Below, in pieces: positions 52,973 through 63,130 of a stretch of 64,000 bases of DNA. The position numbers and the translations under genes were made by a program. The stretch comes from Epithemia pelagica (taxonomy: Eukaryota > Bacillariophyta > Bacillariophyceae > Surirellales > Surirellaceae): contig OX337232.1 of the NCBI GenBank assembly GCA_946965045.2, positions 1,922,001-1,986,000 of the forward strand, given 5' to 3'. The notes under the pieces are model-generated. The model made no database searches. It saw nothing but the letters and a program-made list of their open reading frames with translations, and had not been told where the DNA came from. Within the stretch, counting starts at the first letter, position 1; each line of letters starts with the position of its first letter.

Positions 52973-55900
52973 CTAGAACCAGTAATTGACACTAACAGAT
53001 GTGGAAAGTGACCGCACATAGTGCCACCAGCGAGATGGAATAAATAAGGCATCGCCTGGGCCGAGTACAAGAACTTCCAGAAATTCTGCGTCTTTTGTTA
53101 ATGGATGGGTGGACCAGTTCTCTTCTTCACAATCCACTTGGCTCATGTTGCCCTGTGCTGCATACCCGGACGATTTCTTCTCTGAAACGTACAGATACGG
53201 CGATTGGTCCGGTCTGTAAAGGCGAATATACTTGGCACCTACCACTTGAACCAAAATGTTATCGTAACTGTCGTAGTGCAATGGTGTCCGTGTTCCTCCA
53301 GTTCCTATCCAAACATTTACATGCTGCGGCCCATCGGGTCCGCAAAGTGTAGGTTTCATATCCAAGGCTTGCCTCATTGACGGTATCTGATCCAATAATG
53401 GATGTTGCGCAAGGTATGCAACTTCTTCCGTGCGATCTTCAGCTGAGACATCAGCAAGACTCCACGTTCCTTTCTTCATACTGGGTTCTAGATACCGATC
53501 GACTAGAACTCGTAATGTCGTGACTTGCTCCTTCATCCCTTGGGACTCTGAACTAGTTCCAATCATTGATCCAAGCTCTAATGGAACAGCACGGTGGCCG
53601 TGATCTCGAGACAGAAACTGCATGTCCCGCCATTCGTGGCATGCTGGCCAGTTTGCAGCAAAGTTCCGTAGAACAAGTGGTTGGGATGTCCTCACATGGC
53701 TCTTCAGAAAGCTATCCAGTGAAGGAGCAGACACACGACAATCGAGTTCGTCACACTGAGTTCCTAACGGCATCGGAGGTAATACTTCCTGGAATTGCTC
53801 CTTAGTCGGTACCTTGGACAAGAAGTCGCCTCGTCTTCTTACCGCGTTGTATGGACCCTTTGCTCTCTCGTTGCCATGCTGTTCGACGTACGAAATAAAG
53901 CCTTGCAGTTGTGCGTGCCACCTGGGGAGACCCAGTATCAGGGCCTTGTCAAGGAAGTTTATGGCTTCCAGGTGACGACATTCGTGCGCTAATCCCGCAG
54001 CAGCAGTAAGGCAAGCACACCAATAGGCTTGTCGCTGCCAGGCTGTGGACCATGAACCTCGATGTACCAATTGATTGTATAAAATATTCTCCAAGTCAGT
54101 GCCAACAATTCGACACATGGCAAAATCCCCTTTCAACATACCATTCTTGGAACATTTTTCGAGAAGATCATACTGTACCTTCAGATTGGATCCATCCTCG
54201 ATTTCGCCTAAGGACCACTGGCAAGTGAGTTCATGAAAAGTTTGAACCACAAACGCCGATACACGAGTGTGAAACAATTTAGGCACTGCTCCAAATTTGG
54301 AATGATTTGAAACACTATCCAAACGTTCGACGCGCTGCTGTAAATTGGATATCCCTTTATCTTCCTGGTCATTTGATGATTCGTCATTCGATACGATTCC
54401 TTCTTCATCAATGGGGGAATCCTCTTCGTCGTCGCCAAACGGATTCTCGTCATCCCATAGAGGTTCTTTATTATGAACTTCCGGAGTAGATGCCCCTGTC
54501 TCATCCGTCCCTTTACCATTTTCCTTCTTCGGCTCCTCGTCACGGCACTTTTGACATCGACAAACAAACCCATAATGAGAAAGCGCCCGCTGACGTTCAT
54601 GATACGAACCAGTTGCATTGATATACGAAATGGTTAACTCTTCCTGGGCCTGAATATCTCTCAAGGCAATCGCATAAGCAGTCAGAGGATGATTCGATCC
54701 CCATCCTTTGCATGGTTTGTACAAAATGATTATGTTTGGGTCACAGGAATGATTCATTTTGCACGCTGTTGAGTACATGGCAGTTCCATCGAGAGGTATG
54801 AATACTTCGTCAAGATCATCTCCTGGCGACGTATCACCTCCACTGTCATGGCTTACGCTCTCGTCACTCTCATCTACGGCTTGCCTAGGCGTAGAAGTTG
54901 CATCTGGCGCCAACGCAACCTCGTCACGCACTGTTCCTTCTTCATCAATAAACAGCTCATTTGCAAGGTAATTGGCAATCTCGTCCACTGTGTAGTCGTC
55001 GTCTTCTTCTTCTTCTTCCTTTGACGCGTGCACGGTAACTTTCTCAGGTTTGTGCAACGGATGGCGCTCATCTGTTTCGTCACCGGGTGGTCGTAATTGA
55101 GCTTCCTCCTTCGGCGAGGCGTCTCCAGCAACATTTATCTCATCCTTCCAACCATCTTGATCGTCGCCACTGGAGTCTTTGTCCTTCTCTTCTTCGTCAT
55201 TATTACTCCCAATGAATCCGGCTTCCTGCAAGCAGGCGACAATTTCGTCTTTGCGTCGTTCCAACAATGGTCGGTCGGCTTCCAAAATGGACCGACACAA
55301 GGCATGGCGTTGTCGAATTCCAATGGCATTTTGTTCACATGACCCAATGCGTTTGGCAATATCCAACGCTGAGATTGGAGGTGGCAGACAAGCACAAGTC
55401 TGGTCATGACTGTGTTCTGGAGACCAGGCTTGTTGCAACAACTCTGACGCTGTTTCACAAATTTCGTGTAAGGACTGTTGCAAGGACGAGGTACCGGGTC
55501 TATTGGATGTCGAAACATCAGATTGGCCATTGTTCTGGTCTTGTTGTTGACCCTCATCTTGTTCCTCTTGCGCTACAACATCCCACCATGGATTCATGAG
55601 AAAATCTTCATACATTGTATCAGACGATGGATTGCTCGTGTTTGTCGGCTCTTGCAATGAATGGCTGTTAAACTGCGCACCGCAATGTTGTGCCACCCAC
55701 CATTCTGCCACCAAGAGAAGAATTTCATTGGTCTCTGTAGCAAAGCGCTTGAACTGAACCAAGGGGTGTTGATCGGAGGTACAATGCCCGGTACACAAAT
55801 GTCGGTGGAATCCATGCCAGGCATCATCTTCACACTCTTTGGAACAATAGAGAAATCCACATTTGTGTCGACAGGGGACAACTGTAAAAGATGAACCAGA

Positions 55901-56296
55901 CAAGGATGAGTTCAAGGATTCTTTCTCTGGATCTTGTAGAGTTGATGATATTTGTCGCGGATCCTGTGATTCTCGTTCCTCAAGGTTTGTTGCTGAAGGA
56001 AACCGATGAAGGAGTGCATAGTCTGGTCCACCCAGAAACGCTTTGCAACAGTGACAAACAGAAACATAACGTTGATTGTCTAAACTTTGCAAGGCTAGCA
56101 ACGGTCGTTCGCAAAATACTAAACGACCCTTTTCCATAGCCTTCGTGGCCACCAAGTGACGCCCACGGTCGCCGCCGGGTGTCGTATCGTCACAACGACG
56201 ATACAACAAACTGGGTGTCCCCACCGGTTTACAACGAGCATCCTCCAGTGTCATCTTGGAAGATGCCGTCTTCGTTGAGATACGCAACACAAACAT
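52973..56296 (-). CDS. MYND/SET (SMYD-like) and JmjC fusion protein
   Basis: Single exon of 1107 residues; the first in-frame ATG is at 56296. N-terminal half: split SET entry GRHLVATKAMEKGRLVFCER, a MYND-like zinc region (VSVCHCCKAF, then PCRHKCGFLYCSKECEDDAW and FHRHLC), long acidic inserts, then the SET core near 515 with STACKMNHSCDPNIIIL, AQEELTISYIN and the Cys-rich post-SET CRCQKC. C-terminal half, from about 880: a JmjC cupin close to JMJD5/KDM8 or FIH, with LVLRNFAANWPACHEWRD, iron ligands His and Asp in PLHYDSYDN near 1007, Lys in AKYIRLYRP and distal His in PSRWWHYVRS near 1092. Expected activities: SAM-dependent lysine methylation plus Fe(II)/2-oxoglutarate hydroxylation or demethylation. 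All key residues are present. Targets unknown. Confidence 0.85.
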   Translation of the reverse strand: MFVLRISTKTASSKMTLEDARCKPVGTPSLLYRRCDDTTPGGDRGRHLVATKAMEKGRLVFCERPLLALQSLDNQRYVSVCHCCKAFLGGPDYALLHRFPSATNLEERESQDPRQISSTLQDPEKESLNSSLSGSSFTVVPCRHKCGFLYCSKECEDDAWHGFHRHLCTGHCTSDQHPLVQFKRFATETNEILLLVAEWWVAQHCGAQFNSHSLQEPTNTSNPSSDTMYEDFLMNPWWDVVAQEEQDEGQQQDQNNGQSDVSTSNRPGTSSLQQSLHEICETASELLQQAWSPEHSHDQTCACLPPPISALDIAKRIGSCEQNAIGIRQRHALCRSILEADRPLLERRKDEIVACLQEAGFIGSNNDEEEKDKDSSGDDQDGWKDEINVAGDASPKEEAQLRPPGDETDERHPLHKPEKVTVHASKEEEEEDDDYTVDEIANYLANELFIDEEGTVRDEVALAPDATSTPRQAVDESDESVSHDSGGDTSPGDDLDEVFIPLDGTAMYSTACKMNHSCDPNIIILYKPCKGWGSNHPLTAYAIALRDIQAQEELTISYINATGSYHERQRALSHYGFVCRCQKCRDEEPKKENGKGTDETGASTPEVHNKEPLWDDENPFGDDEEDSPIDEEGIVSNDESSNDQEDKGISNLQQRVERLDSVSNHSKFGAVPKLFHTRVSAFVVQTFHELTCQWSLGEIEDGSNLKVQYDLLEKCSKNGMLKGDFAMCRIVGTDLENILYNQLVHRGSWSTAWQRQAYWCACLTAAAGLAHECRHLEAINFLDKALILGLPRWHAQLQGFISYVEQHGNERAKGPYNAVRRRGDFLSKVPTKEQFQEVLPPMPLGTQCDELDCRVSAPSLDSFLKSHVRTSQPLVLRNFAANWPACHEWRDMQFLSRDHGHRAVPLELGSMIGTSSESQGMKEQVTTLRVLVDRYLEPSMKKGTWSLADVSAEDRTEEVAYLAQHPLLDQIPSMRQALDMKPTLCGPDGPQHVNVWIGTGGTRTPLHYDSYDNILVQVVGAKYIRLYRPDQSPYLYVSEKKSSGYAAQGNMSQVDCEEENWSTHPLTKDAEFLEVLVLGPGDALFIPSRWWHYVRSLSTSVSVNYWF

Positions 56297-56437
56297 CGAT
56301 GGCCAGCGACGACAGACATGCAAAAAATACGCGATCGAACAGACTTGCTTCCGATCAGTCTGACCGTCTGTCGTTTCCCTTCAACGCATCACAGTTTTTG
56401 TTTGTGTTGGGATCACAAATGGGTAAGGCGCCAGAAG
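56297..56437. promoter_or_regulatory. Compact divergent promoter between two methyltransferase genes
   Basis: Only 141 bp separate the start codons of the SET-JmjC gene (-) and the METTL21-like gene (+), so they likely share control elements. No clear TATA box. Confidence 0.4.
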
Positions 56438-57703
56438 ATGAATAACAATGATGAGTTGCAAGTGAACTTATTTGAAGTGGAAGAGCGTGAAGTAGTGGAA
56501 ATTCCCCTTCCTTCTCGCTTTGTTGGTGCTCACAAGACAAATGATGTTCCAGTAGCACCACTCTCAGCAGCGTCAACGGTGACAGAGAGCCGTGGCATCG
56601 ACAAAGAGCACAAGAGGGACTGCAAAGGGCAGGGTCATCCACCATATTCTCTTTCTCTTGGACAATATAACAGTTATCACAAAGACTGGGGGATTTATTC
56701 CACTATCTGGGATGGAGGATTGGCATTGATGTACTATTTGCTCGATCGCTGGTCGCCGTCCTCCGGACACTGCGACATTCTCTTGGATTTGGGATCTGGT
56801 ACAGGTTTGGTTGGATTGGGTGTAGCTTCTTCAGTATCTCTACGAGCGCAATCTTTCACAACCAACAATGCGCAATCATCAGCATGGTCCATAAACCGGG
56901 TCATTTTGACCGATCAGACAGTGGCCTTGCCACTTTTGAATGACAACATCACACGCAATGCCCATCTCATGGTCGACTCCACGTCGCGATCGTCTCTTCC
57001 AGTGGCTCGTATTCTTGATTGGTCAGATCCTCAAACGGCCATGAAGTCCTGGATGATCAATGAGGATATTATGGGTTTCTGCACCAACACGTTTCATCAA
57101 AGCTCCACCAATGGAAAGAATAATACTGAGACGACAGCCTCACCATCTATCCTTCTAGATCAAGTGTCTGGACAAAAACAGGCAAGAAGAATTCTTTTGA
57201 CGGGCGCTGATGTCGTCTACCGACCCTCTCTGTTTGAACCATTACTCTCAACCTTGGACGAATTATGGTCCTTTTTCATCCACCCCGATGAGGTTGCGAC
57301 AAAAGATGGCGCACAATGTGCAACGGACTCAAGGGATGGCGCCGATCATCACCACTTTGAATCTACAACACTGGAATGCATATTGGCTTGTCAATCAATT
57401 CGCACTCACTTGCAATCATTTTGGGACGCAGCGGAACAACATGGATTTGCAGTGCAGTATATGGCGGTTGTCGATTTGAATGACTCGGACAAACTGAACT
57501 TGGATCAGGCGGTGATTCATCCTTGTCATCCACAAATGGTCGCTCGAAAGAGCAATCTTGTTGCAATGCCACCTCGTCAATCAACTTTGGCAGAACTGTC
57601 CTCCTCGTCTTTCCTGGAAACTCCTCATCCCCATGACCTTGATTCAAATAGTTTCACACCGCGAGAAGGCCGCATATGGATCGTTCGGCTTTGGAAACCG
57701 TGA
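56438..57703 (+). CDS. METTL21-like protein lysine methyltransferase (Methyltransf_16)
   Basis: 421 residues from ATG at 56438 (the frame is open to an upstream ATG at 56318, but those 40 residues would overlap the divergent gene's start and look non-coding). Class I SAM-dependent fold: IYSTIWDGGLALMYYLL, motif I LLDLGSGTGLVGLGVA near 119, VILTDQTVALPLLNDNITRN, a W in ARILDWSDP, the family-specific motif ILLTGADVVYRPSLFEPLL near 255, and the late strand ACQSIRTHLQSFWDAAEQHG. The human relatives methylate Hsp70, VCP, eEF1A and similar proteins. An insert of about 45 residues separates the Trp from motif post-II. Target unknown. Confidence 0.82.
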   Translation: MNNNDELQVNLFEVEEREVVEIPLPSRFVGAHKTNDVPVAPLSAASTVTESRGIDKEHKRDCKGQGHPPYSLSLGQYNSYHKDWGIYSTIWDGGLALMYYLLDRWSPSSGHCDILLDLGSGTGLVGLGVASSVSLRAQSFTTNNAQSSAWSINRVILTDQTVALPLLNDNITRNAHLMVDSTSRSSLPVARILDWSDPQTAMKSWMINEDIMGFCTNTFHQSSTNGKNNTETTASPSILLDQVSGQKQARRILLTGADVVYRPSLFEPLLSTLDELWSFFIHPDEVATKDGAQCATDSRDGADHHHFESTTLECILACQSIRTHLQSFWDAAEQHGFAVQYMAVVDLNDSDKLNLDQAVIHPCHPQMVARKSNLVAMPPRQSTLAELSSSSFLETPHPHDLDSNSFTPREGRIWIVRLWKP

Positions 57704-58200
57704 GTGTCACGACATCCAGAATGCACAAGGAGAAAGTGGATCAGAAGCTCTGTACCTGACCTCGTTGAATTTCGTGAATGATTTCTTCAAAGATGAATCA
57801 AAAGCAAACTACGATGGATACCGCGATGAGTCTGCTGCGATGCTGCCCATTCAGTTGCATATTTGCTGTTCCTGTATGTTCAATACAATGAGTCTGCTGC
57901 GATGCTGCCCATTCATTTGCATATTTGCTGTTCCTGTATATTCAATGACGGCGATCTTGAACAACAGCAACAAGACGGGGTACGTTGCTGCAGATCAACA
58001 CGAGGATAGGAAACCCCACAGCGTTGATTGTTCAGTCTAATGAGCCAACGGAACATGGTACGGCAAGAAATACACAAAAATGGTTTGTAAAGATCTGGTC
58101 CAATTATGTCTGACTTGTTGCAGTCCGCTCTTTGATGACAAATCTCAATCTTGCAATGCTGTGGAAATCAGATACTGTTCATATGGCCTCTCACAAAAAT
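57704..58200. other. Convergent intergenic region with a 62-bp tandem duplication
   Basis: 497 bases of 3' sequence. Positions 57826-57887 are repeated at 57888-57947 with a few substitutions (unit starts ATGAGTCTGCTGCGATGCTG). No gene recognised. Confidence 0.55.
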
Positions 58201-61200
58201 TCATCCAACAAAACCAAGACCCTTCTTCAATTGAGCAGTGGATTGCCGCACGTCCTCGTATGACATATCGGATCCCCAAGGAGTTTCAAGCACCATGGCT
58301 ATCGTATTTTCCTTTGATGATATGTCCGCCTCTGCCTTCTCGTCTTCGATAATGATCATATAGACAATCTCGGCAACACGTGAACGGAACCGCGGATAAC
58401 GGTGTTCAAGCATCTTGCATAAGAAACCAAGTGATTGGTGTCGATACGGAGCTGATACCGGTGAGGCATTGATCAATGCCGCTGTGACTTCCGCCAATGC
58501 CACTAGTCGATCCATATCACGACACCCCTCAAATTCATGCTCAAGATGTTTCAGCAATGAGGCACCAAAGTCTATCTCTTCACCCTGCAAGGGTCCATCA
58601 AAGCATTTCCGTGCAAAAAGTTTCACCAGCGTCCGTAGAAGCGGCAGTGTGACTCGACCAACTCCTGAATATTGCTCAAACAAGGTCAAAAGACTGTTAC
58701 AAAGTCGGGCTTGAGCTTCTGTGCCATTCACGTGTCTCGCGTGGTCAAGGAGCGCGGTTGTAGCATGCGGTGATTCCGCTTTCCCCCCAACACTTGCAAC
58801 AATACCAGCAATGGCGGAGTCGTAGTAAGGATAGTGGGATTCGTCTCTATGCATGGTATCTTGAACCACCGCAGCCGCCATTGCTTGACGAAAGACCGAT
58901 TCGAGGTCTGCCCAGTTGCTATCCATGATGCGTTCTCTTAGTTGAAATACGGAAATCAGTTCATTCTTCCCCTCAATCTCGGGAAATGAAGCATTATCTC
59001 GTGATAAAACTTTTTGGAGACAACATCCAGCACATGATCTCACCGCATCTAGTCGTTCAGAAAGTTGTTTTATCAGCAAACCCACAAATTTGGTTCCGTC
59101 GAGAGTCGTAAAATCAAGTTTCATTTCCTCTGATACCTCACTGCAGAGTAAAATCAATGATGATAAACCCTCCATAGCGGCTACACGACACCAAGAACCC
59201 ACATCTCCTCGCCTGTCAACATTGTAATCATCAAGCGACAAAAAGAGAGCATCTACTGCAGCTGACAGCTGATCTCCGGTGATAGACGCAACAGGATATA
59301 CTCTTGTTTGGATGGGAGCCATGGTTGAGTAGACAACAGTTGTGACAACGCGAGCAATTGACCTGATGGCGTTCCGCCGTGTCTCTGCATCCGCCTCACC
59401 ATCCACTTTCGCTCGGGGGCTCGAAGCACCACAGAGAGCTTTGAGAGTGGAACTGAGCGACGCGCTTGTCGGAGCCAGAAGTCGATCGGGTAAGTGACCC
59501 AGGGCCAGTGCATAACCCCGCGTGGCAGCTGGATTCTTGCTTGTGTTTAGCGTTCGAATAAACTTCTCAAGAACTCTAGTTCGTAACCTCTCCGTTGGCC
59601 CCTTTTCGCTCACGGGAAAGTAGGCCTGAAAAAGTTGCTCGAGCGCTGCACAGGCACAAAGCTGAATCTCTTCGTTAGGATGAGGTATGCTTGCGTCTAC
59701 AGAGTCCAGCATTTGGACTTGAGTCTTCACATCCAGTGGAATAAGAGCGAGTGAGATACACTCAACAAGTCGACATACAGCCACTCGCATGATCTCGCCT
59801 CCTCGTCCTCTGTATAGTCTGCGTTTTTCAATTTGATTCACTAGATCCAACATTTTTGTTCGTGTTTCCTGCGAAACATGGGTTTCTAAAACGCTATTCT
59901 GAGCACCGAGGACGCGTATCAACTCTGCTACGCCCAAGACAGCTCCATGTCGAACATTTAGATTTTTCGCATCCAAACTTTTCTCCAATAGGAATGGTAT
60001 AGCAACTTGTCCCATTCGTTCGAGGTGAAGAGGGGCGACAAAAGCCAATCCTCTTGCAGCCAGCTGCCGGATGGAAGGATCCCAATGAAAAAGCTTCTTT
60101 CGGTAAAGGTGCTCAATGATGGGAAGTCTATACTCATCCAAGTGTGCAAGCTTGGCAGCAACGGTCGTATACGCCTCGTTGCGATTGCCCAAAGAATGAA
60201 AGTCAGCCGTTGTGACAACGAAGATGCCGTGCGGAAACGACGCCATGCCCTGGCGGCCAACGGCCTCCTGAAACGCAGCACTGGCGGCCCTTCGACAATT
60301 TACCTCCCGATCAAACAAACTTGTCAGAATGACGGCTTCAGCAAGCTCGTCCAAATGATTTCTCAGTACCTTCGGACTGTACGATCTAGCAAAGGCCCAA
60401 AAGGTATAACAAGCAGCATCTCGAACATTGCTTCCCACGCTAGAATGACCCCGTCGGACGTCGTAGTGAATGGCTTTGACAATCTCCCGCGCAACATCAG
60501 GCAAGGAGGCTGGTAGTAAAAGGCCTTTTCTGGCCAACTCGGCCAACGCTAGGCACGCACCATGCCAACAATTGTCTTTCTCAGGAAACTCGAAATACTC
60601 CAGCACTGCGTCCAAAACATCTAACGCACAAGGTGCCGGTAAACGCTCGGTAAGTCTGCCGACACCCTTAGCGGCCGACCAACGAACAAAAGTGGACGAA
60701 TGTCCAAGGGATTCCAAGATTCGGCCCATAGCATCTTCAACTTGATCAGGTACAAAGAAAAGATCTTCATCCCTGGTCTTGGATCCATTATTCCTGTCAT
60801 TTGGTGTTTGTCCAATGTTTCCCTCTGTTACTATCTCTGTTGTCTGTCTTGCTGACTGTGTCTGCAGTTGATCCATCAAGAGCATCCTTTTCCCTCGCTG
60901 ATAACGCCACGGAGCAAAGGCGCGAGTGGGTGGAAAGTAGGCACAACTGGTTCTCGTCCACCATTTCACAAGGTATCGGTGCAGGAGCAAGTTACCACTG
61001 GTGCTGGGGTCATCGGCAAGCTTCAACAGGGGATCCCACAATGGTTCGACAAGCTGTTCAATGACCGTTTGACGAGAGGCACTGGTATGCTTAACTAGTT
61101 TCGTGAGACACTGGAGAACGCCCAGTATTCGATTCAATATGTTCATCTTTGAAGATGTCCTGGTACTGGAACCTTCTTTTTGTCCAACGTAGTCCTGGAT

Positions 61201-61956
61201 AATGCCATGCGACCAAGAAACGAAGCCTGTCAGGTCTCCGTCTGGTCGACAGAGCCACAACGACACACATGTCGCAGCAGCTTCCTGGACCGGTCCAGTT
61301 TGATTTTCAACCTCATTCTTGGCTGCTGAAAAAATTTGATCAGCAAAGCCTTGTTCTCCTGACATTACTTGAGAATGAAAGGGAACGAGGCTCAACACTC
61401 CCATCCAATGCCACAAAATGTAGAGTGCTTCCCAGTGTTTGTTGTTCTCGTTGTTCGTTTTCCAAGACAACAGTGCCTTCCATATTAAGTCAACATCTTC
61501 GACTTGATGAGATAAGAAAGACACAACATGCTTGTAACCTCGAACCTTTGCTAGTGCATACAGTGCAGTCAGTGGATATCGAATTGATCGAATCTGGTAG
61601 TCATAATCAATCGTTTCGGTTTGCTTCAGAATTGCCTTGACCTGAACGACAAGCTTTTGAACCATTGATTCAAGAGATGGGTCCAACAATGTCGGGCACT
61701 CCAAATACTTATCCACAATGGAACGTATGGTTCCGAGAGCCGTTTCCGCGTCATTGTTGTCATCGTCATCAGAGGCCAGAGCACTGTGTGTGGATGTGGG
61801 CTTTGGCATCATTTGATCAATGCATGCAAAGAACTCATCCTTTTCTCGAAAGAGATGCGAATCTGGGAACTCAAGGTTGTTTTTGGTAGCTTCATTTTCG
61901 GTCGAGTCTCTTTCTTCAGAAGAAGGTAGCGGGTTGCTGACTTTTTCTTCCAACAT
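58201..61956 (-). CDS. TBCD: Tubulin-folding cofactor D
   Basis: Single exon of 1251 residues from the first in-frame ATG at 61956; the family is usually about 1200. It is built from HEAT/ARM helices throughout. Diagnostic parts: LTALYALAKVRGYKHVVSFL near 150, HWEALYILWHWMGVLSLVPF near 195, DTIVRWSAAKG-type FVRWSAAKGVGRLTERLP, SYSPKVLRNHLDEL, DREVNCRRAASAAFQEAVGR, RQLAARGLAFVAPLHLERMG, and near the C-terminus VDRRGDVGSWCRVAAMEGLS, which matches the conserved D-x-R-G-D-V-G-S-W-V-R of the family. It captures beta-tubulin after CCT release and, with cofactors C and E, assembles the alpha/beta dimer in the cytosol. No intron or lesion seen. Confidence 0.92.
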   Translation of the reverse strand: MLEEKVSNPLPSSEERDSTENEATKNNLEFPDSHLFREKDEFFACIDQMMPKPTSTHSALASDDDDNNDAETALGTIRSIVDKYLECPTLLDPSLESMVQKLVVQVKAILKQTETIDYDYQIRSIRYPLTALYALAKVRGYKHVVSFLSHQVEDVDLIWKALLSWKTNNENNKHWEALYILWHWMGVLSLVPFHSQVMSGEQGFADQIFSAAKNEVENQTGPVQEAAATCVSLWLCRPDGDLTGFVSWSHGIIQDYVGQKEGSSTRTSSKMNILNRILGVLQCLTKLVKHTSASRQTVIEQLVEPLWDPLLKLADDPSTSGNLLLHRYLVKWWTRTSCAYFPPTRAFAPWRYQRGKRMLLMDQLQTQSARQTTEIVTEGNIGQTPNDRNNGSKTRDEDLFFVPDQVEDAMGRILESLGHSSTFVRWSAAKGVGRLTERLPAPCALDVLDAVLEYFEFPEKDNCWHGACLALAELARKGLLLPASLPDVAREIVKAIHYDVRRGHSSVGSNVRDAACYTFWAFARSYSPKVLRNHLDELAEAVILTSLFDREVNCRRAASAAFQEAVGRQGMASFPHGIFVVTTADFHSLGNRNEAYTTVAAKLAHLDEYRLPIIEHLYRKKLFHWDPSIRQLAARGLAFVAPLHLERMGQVAIPFLLEKSLDAKNLNVRHGAVLGVAELIRVLGAQNSVLETHVSQETRTKMLDLVNQIEKRRLYRGRGGEIMRVAVCRLVECISLALIPLDVKTQVQMLDSVDASIPHPNEEIQLCACAALEQLFQAYFPVSEKGPTERLRTRVLEKFIRTLNTSKNPAATRGYALALGHLPDRLLAPTSASLSSTLKALCGASSPRAKVDGEADAETRRNAIRSIARVVTTVVYSTMAPIQTRVYPVASITGDQLSAAVDALFLSLDDYNVDRRGDVGSWCRVAAMEGLSSLILLCSEVSEEMKLDFTTLDGTKFVGLLIKQLSERLDAVRSCAGCCLQKVLSRDNASFPEIEGKNELISVFQLRERIMDSNWADLESVFRQAMAAAVVQDTMHRDESHYPYYDSAIAGIVASVGGKAESPHATTALLDHARHVNGTEAQARLCNSLLTLFEQYSGVGRVTLPLLRTLVKLFARKCFDGPLQGEEIDFGASLLKHLEHEFEGCRDMDRLVALAEVTAALINASPVSAPYRHQSLGFLCKMLEHRYPRFRSRVAEIVYMIIIEDEKAEADISSKENTIAMVLETPWGSDMSYEDVRQSTAQLKKGLGFVG

Positions 61957-62449
61957 TGTCCCTCGTCGATGCGATATGCGATTGGCACGCAAAGTTAGTT
62001 ACGAGAAAGAAGAATCTTTTCCTGAATAAGGATAAGGATTTTTCCGCACTGACCAAAGCGGAAAGGTAGGCGAGCCTGGCTCGTAAGTCGTAAGTCGTAA
62101 GACGTAAGACTCTTGAGCAGTACACTAGTAGCTACAATAGTATTGCTATATGCCAAAAAAAGCGCAGGGCGACCCACATAGCCGCCCCAAGCCCCATCCC
62201 GATGACGACGGGATTACTGTTTACTGTCGAGGTGGTGGTTGGTGGTGGTGGGCACTGGGGCTGGGACTCCCCCCCCCATGTACACAGGGCACACGGCGCA
62301 CGACTGCAACGAGAAGCAAGCGCAGAGTATCCACCATCAATCACAAGTTTTGGTGTAATCTGCCAGGGGGTTCACTTTAGCGGTGCCATAGAGGCAACCT
62401 CCTGCGAACAACACCATCGATCACAACACAAGTTTTGGTGTAATCTATC
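61957..62449. other. Divergent intergenic region with a partial duplication
   Basis: 493 bases. A short tandem GTAAGTC run lies near 62082-62110. ACAAGTTTTGGTGTAATCT occurs at about 62342 and 62432, and GGGTTCACTTTAGCGGTGC at about 62369 matches the coding sequence GGGTTCACTTTGGCGGTGC at about 62490, so the first coding bases of the next gene are duplicated upstream. Confidence 0.5.
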
Positions 62450-63130
62450 ATGACCTCTGCTTTACACAGCATCAGCAACGACAAGAAGAGGGTTCACTTT
62501 GGCGGTGCTTTAGATTGGGAGGAAGAACGTCGTCGTTCTTGTCGAGGAGTGGAGGCAAGACAGCGAAGAAAGGAACAAAAGATGTCACTACAGAGACAAC
62601 AACAAGCGCTACGGAAGGCTGTGCTCCAGATCCTTCGAGACAGCAAGTACGAAAATGGCATTGTAAAGATTTGTAGCACAGGAACACTTGGTTTCGATAT
62701 CGCTACACGGGCTATCATGCTGGAAATCATCGGGGATGGAGGGAATGGTGACCAAGAGGGTGCGTGTGATGACAACCGACTGCGACTACTGCTACAACAG
62801 TTTCGGTCCTCGGAAAAGAAAACGATTGAGCAGCTGAGTGATTCGGAATTATTTGGCATCGATTATTTGAAAGGTTACCCTCCCTTGAACGAAGAATTCC
62901 ATGCAAGTCTTCCTGTGACGGTTGTTACCTCCTCTTCGGAGTCTTCCTCGACGGAAACTACACCTACCGGCACAGAGTTCGCAGCGAAGCGAAAGCGACG
63001 GAATGAAAAGCAGGGCAAAGAAAATGCTACGAAACGGTTCCCGCGAGGGATGGGCGGCCCCATTGTCTTCCAATCGGCGCGTGCGCATGTTCCACCCGAG
63101 GAAGACGAACAAGTTGATGAACCGAATTGA
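62450..63130 (+). CDS. Unknown basic/acidic protein, 226 residues
   Basis: Single exon from ATG at 62450. A charged N-terminal helix (WEEERRRSCRGVEARQRRKE, Gln-rich after) suggests a coiled coil to about residue 60. A possible small folded part follows (KAVLQILRDSKYENGIVKIC, STGTLGFDIATRAIMLEII), then an acidic helix, a Ser/Thr-rich linker and a basic patch (AAKRKRRNEKQGKENATKRF) that looks like a bipartite nuclear signal. No family recognised. Codon use is like the neighbours, so I treat it as a real gene. Confidence 0.55.
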   Translation: MTSALHSISNDKKRVHFGGALDWEEERRRSCRGVEARQRRKEQKMSLQRQQQALRKAVLQILRDSKYENGIVKICSTGTLGFDIATRAIMLEIIGDGGNGDQEGACDDNRLRLLLQQFRSSEKKTIEQLSDSELFGIDYLKGYPPLNEEFHASLPVTVVTSSSESSSTETTPTGTEFAAKRKRRNEKQGKENATKRFPRGMGGPIVFQSARAHVPPEEDEQVDEPN

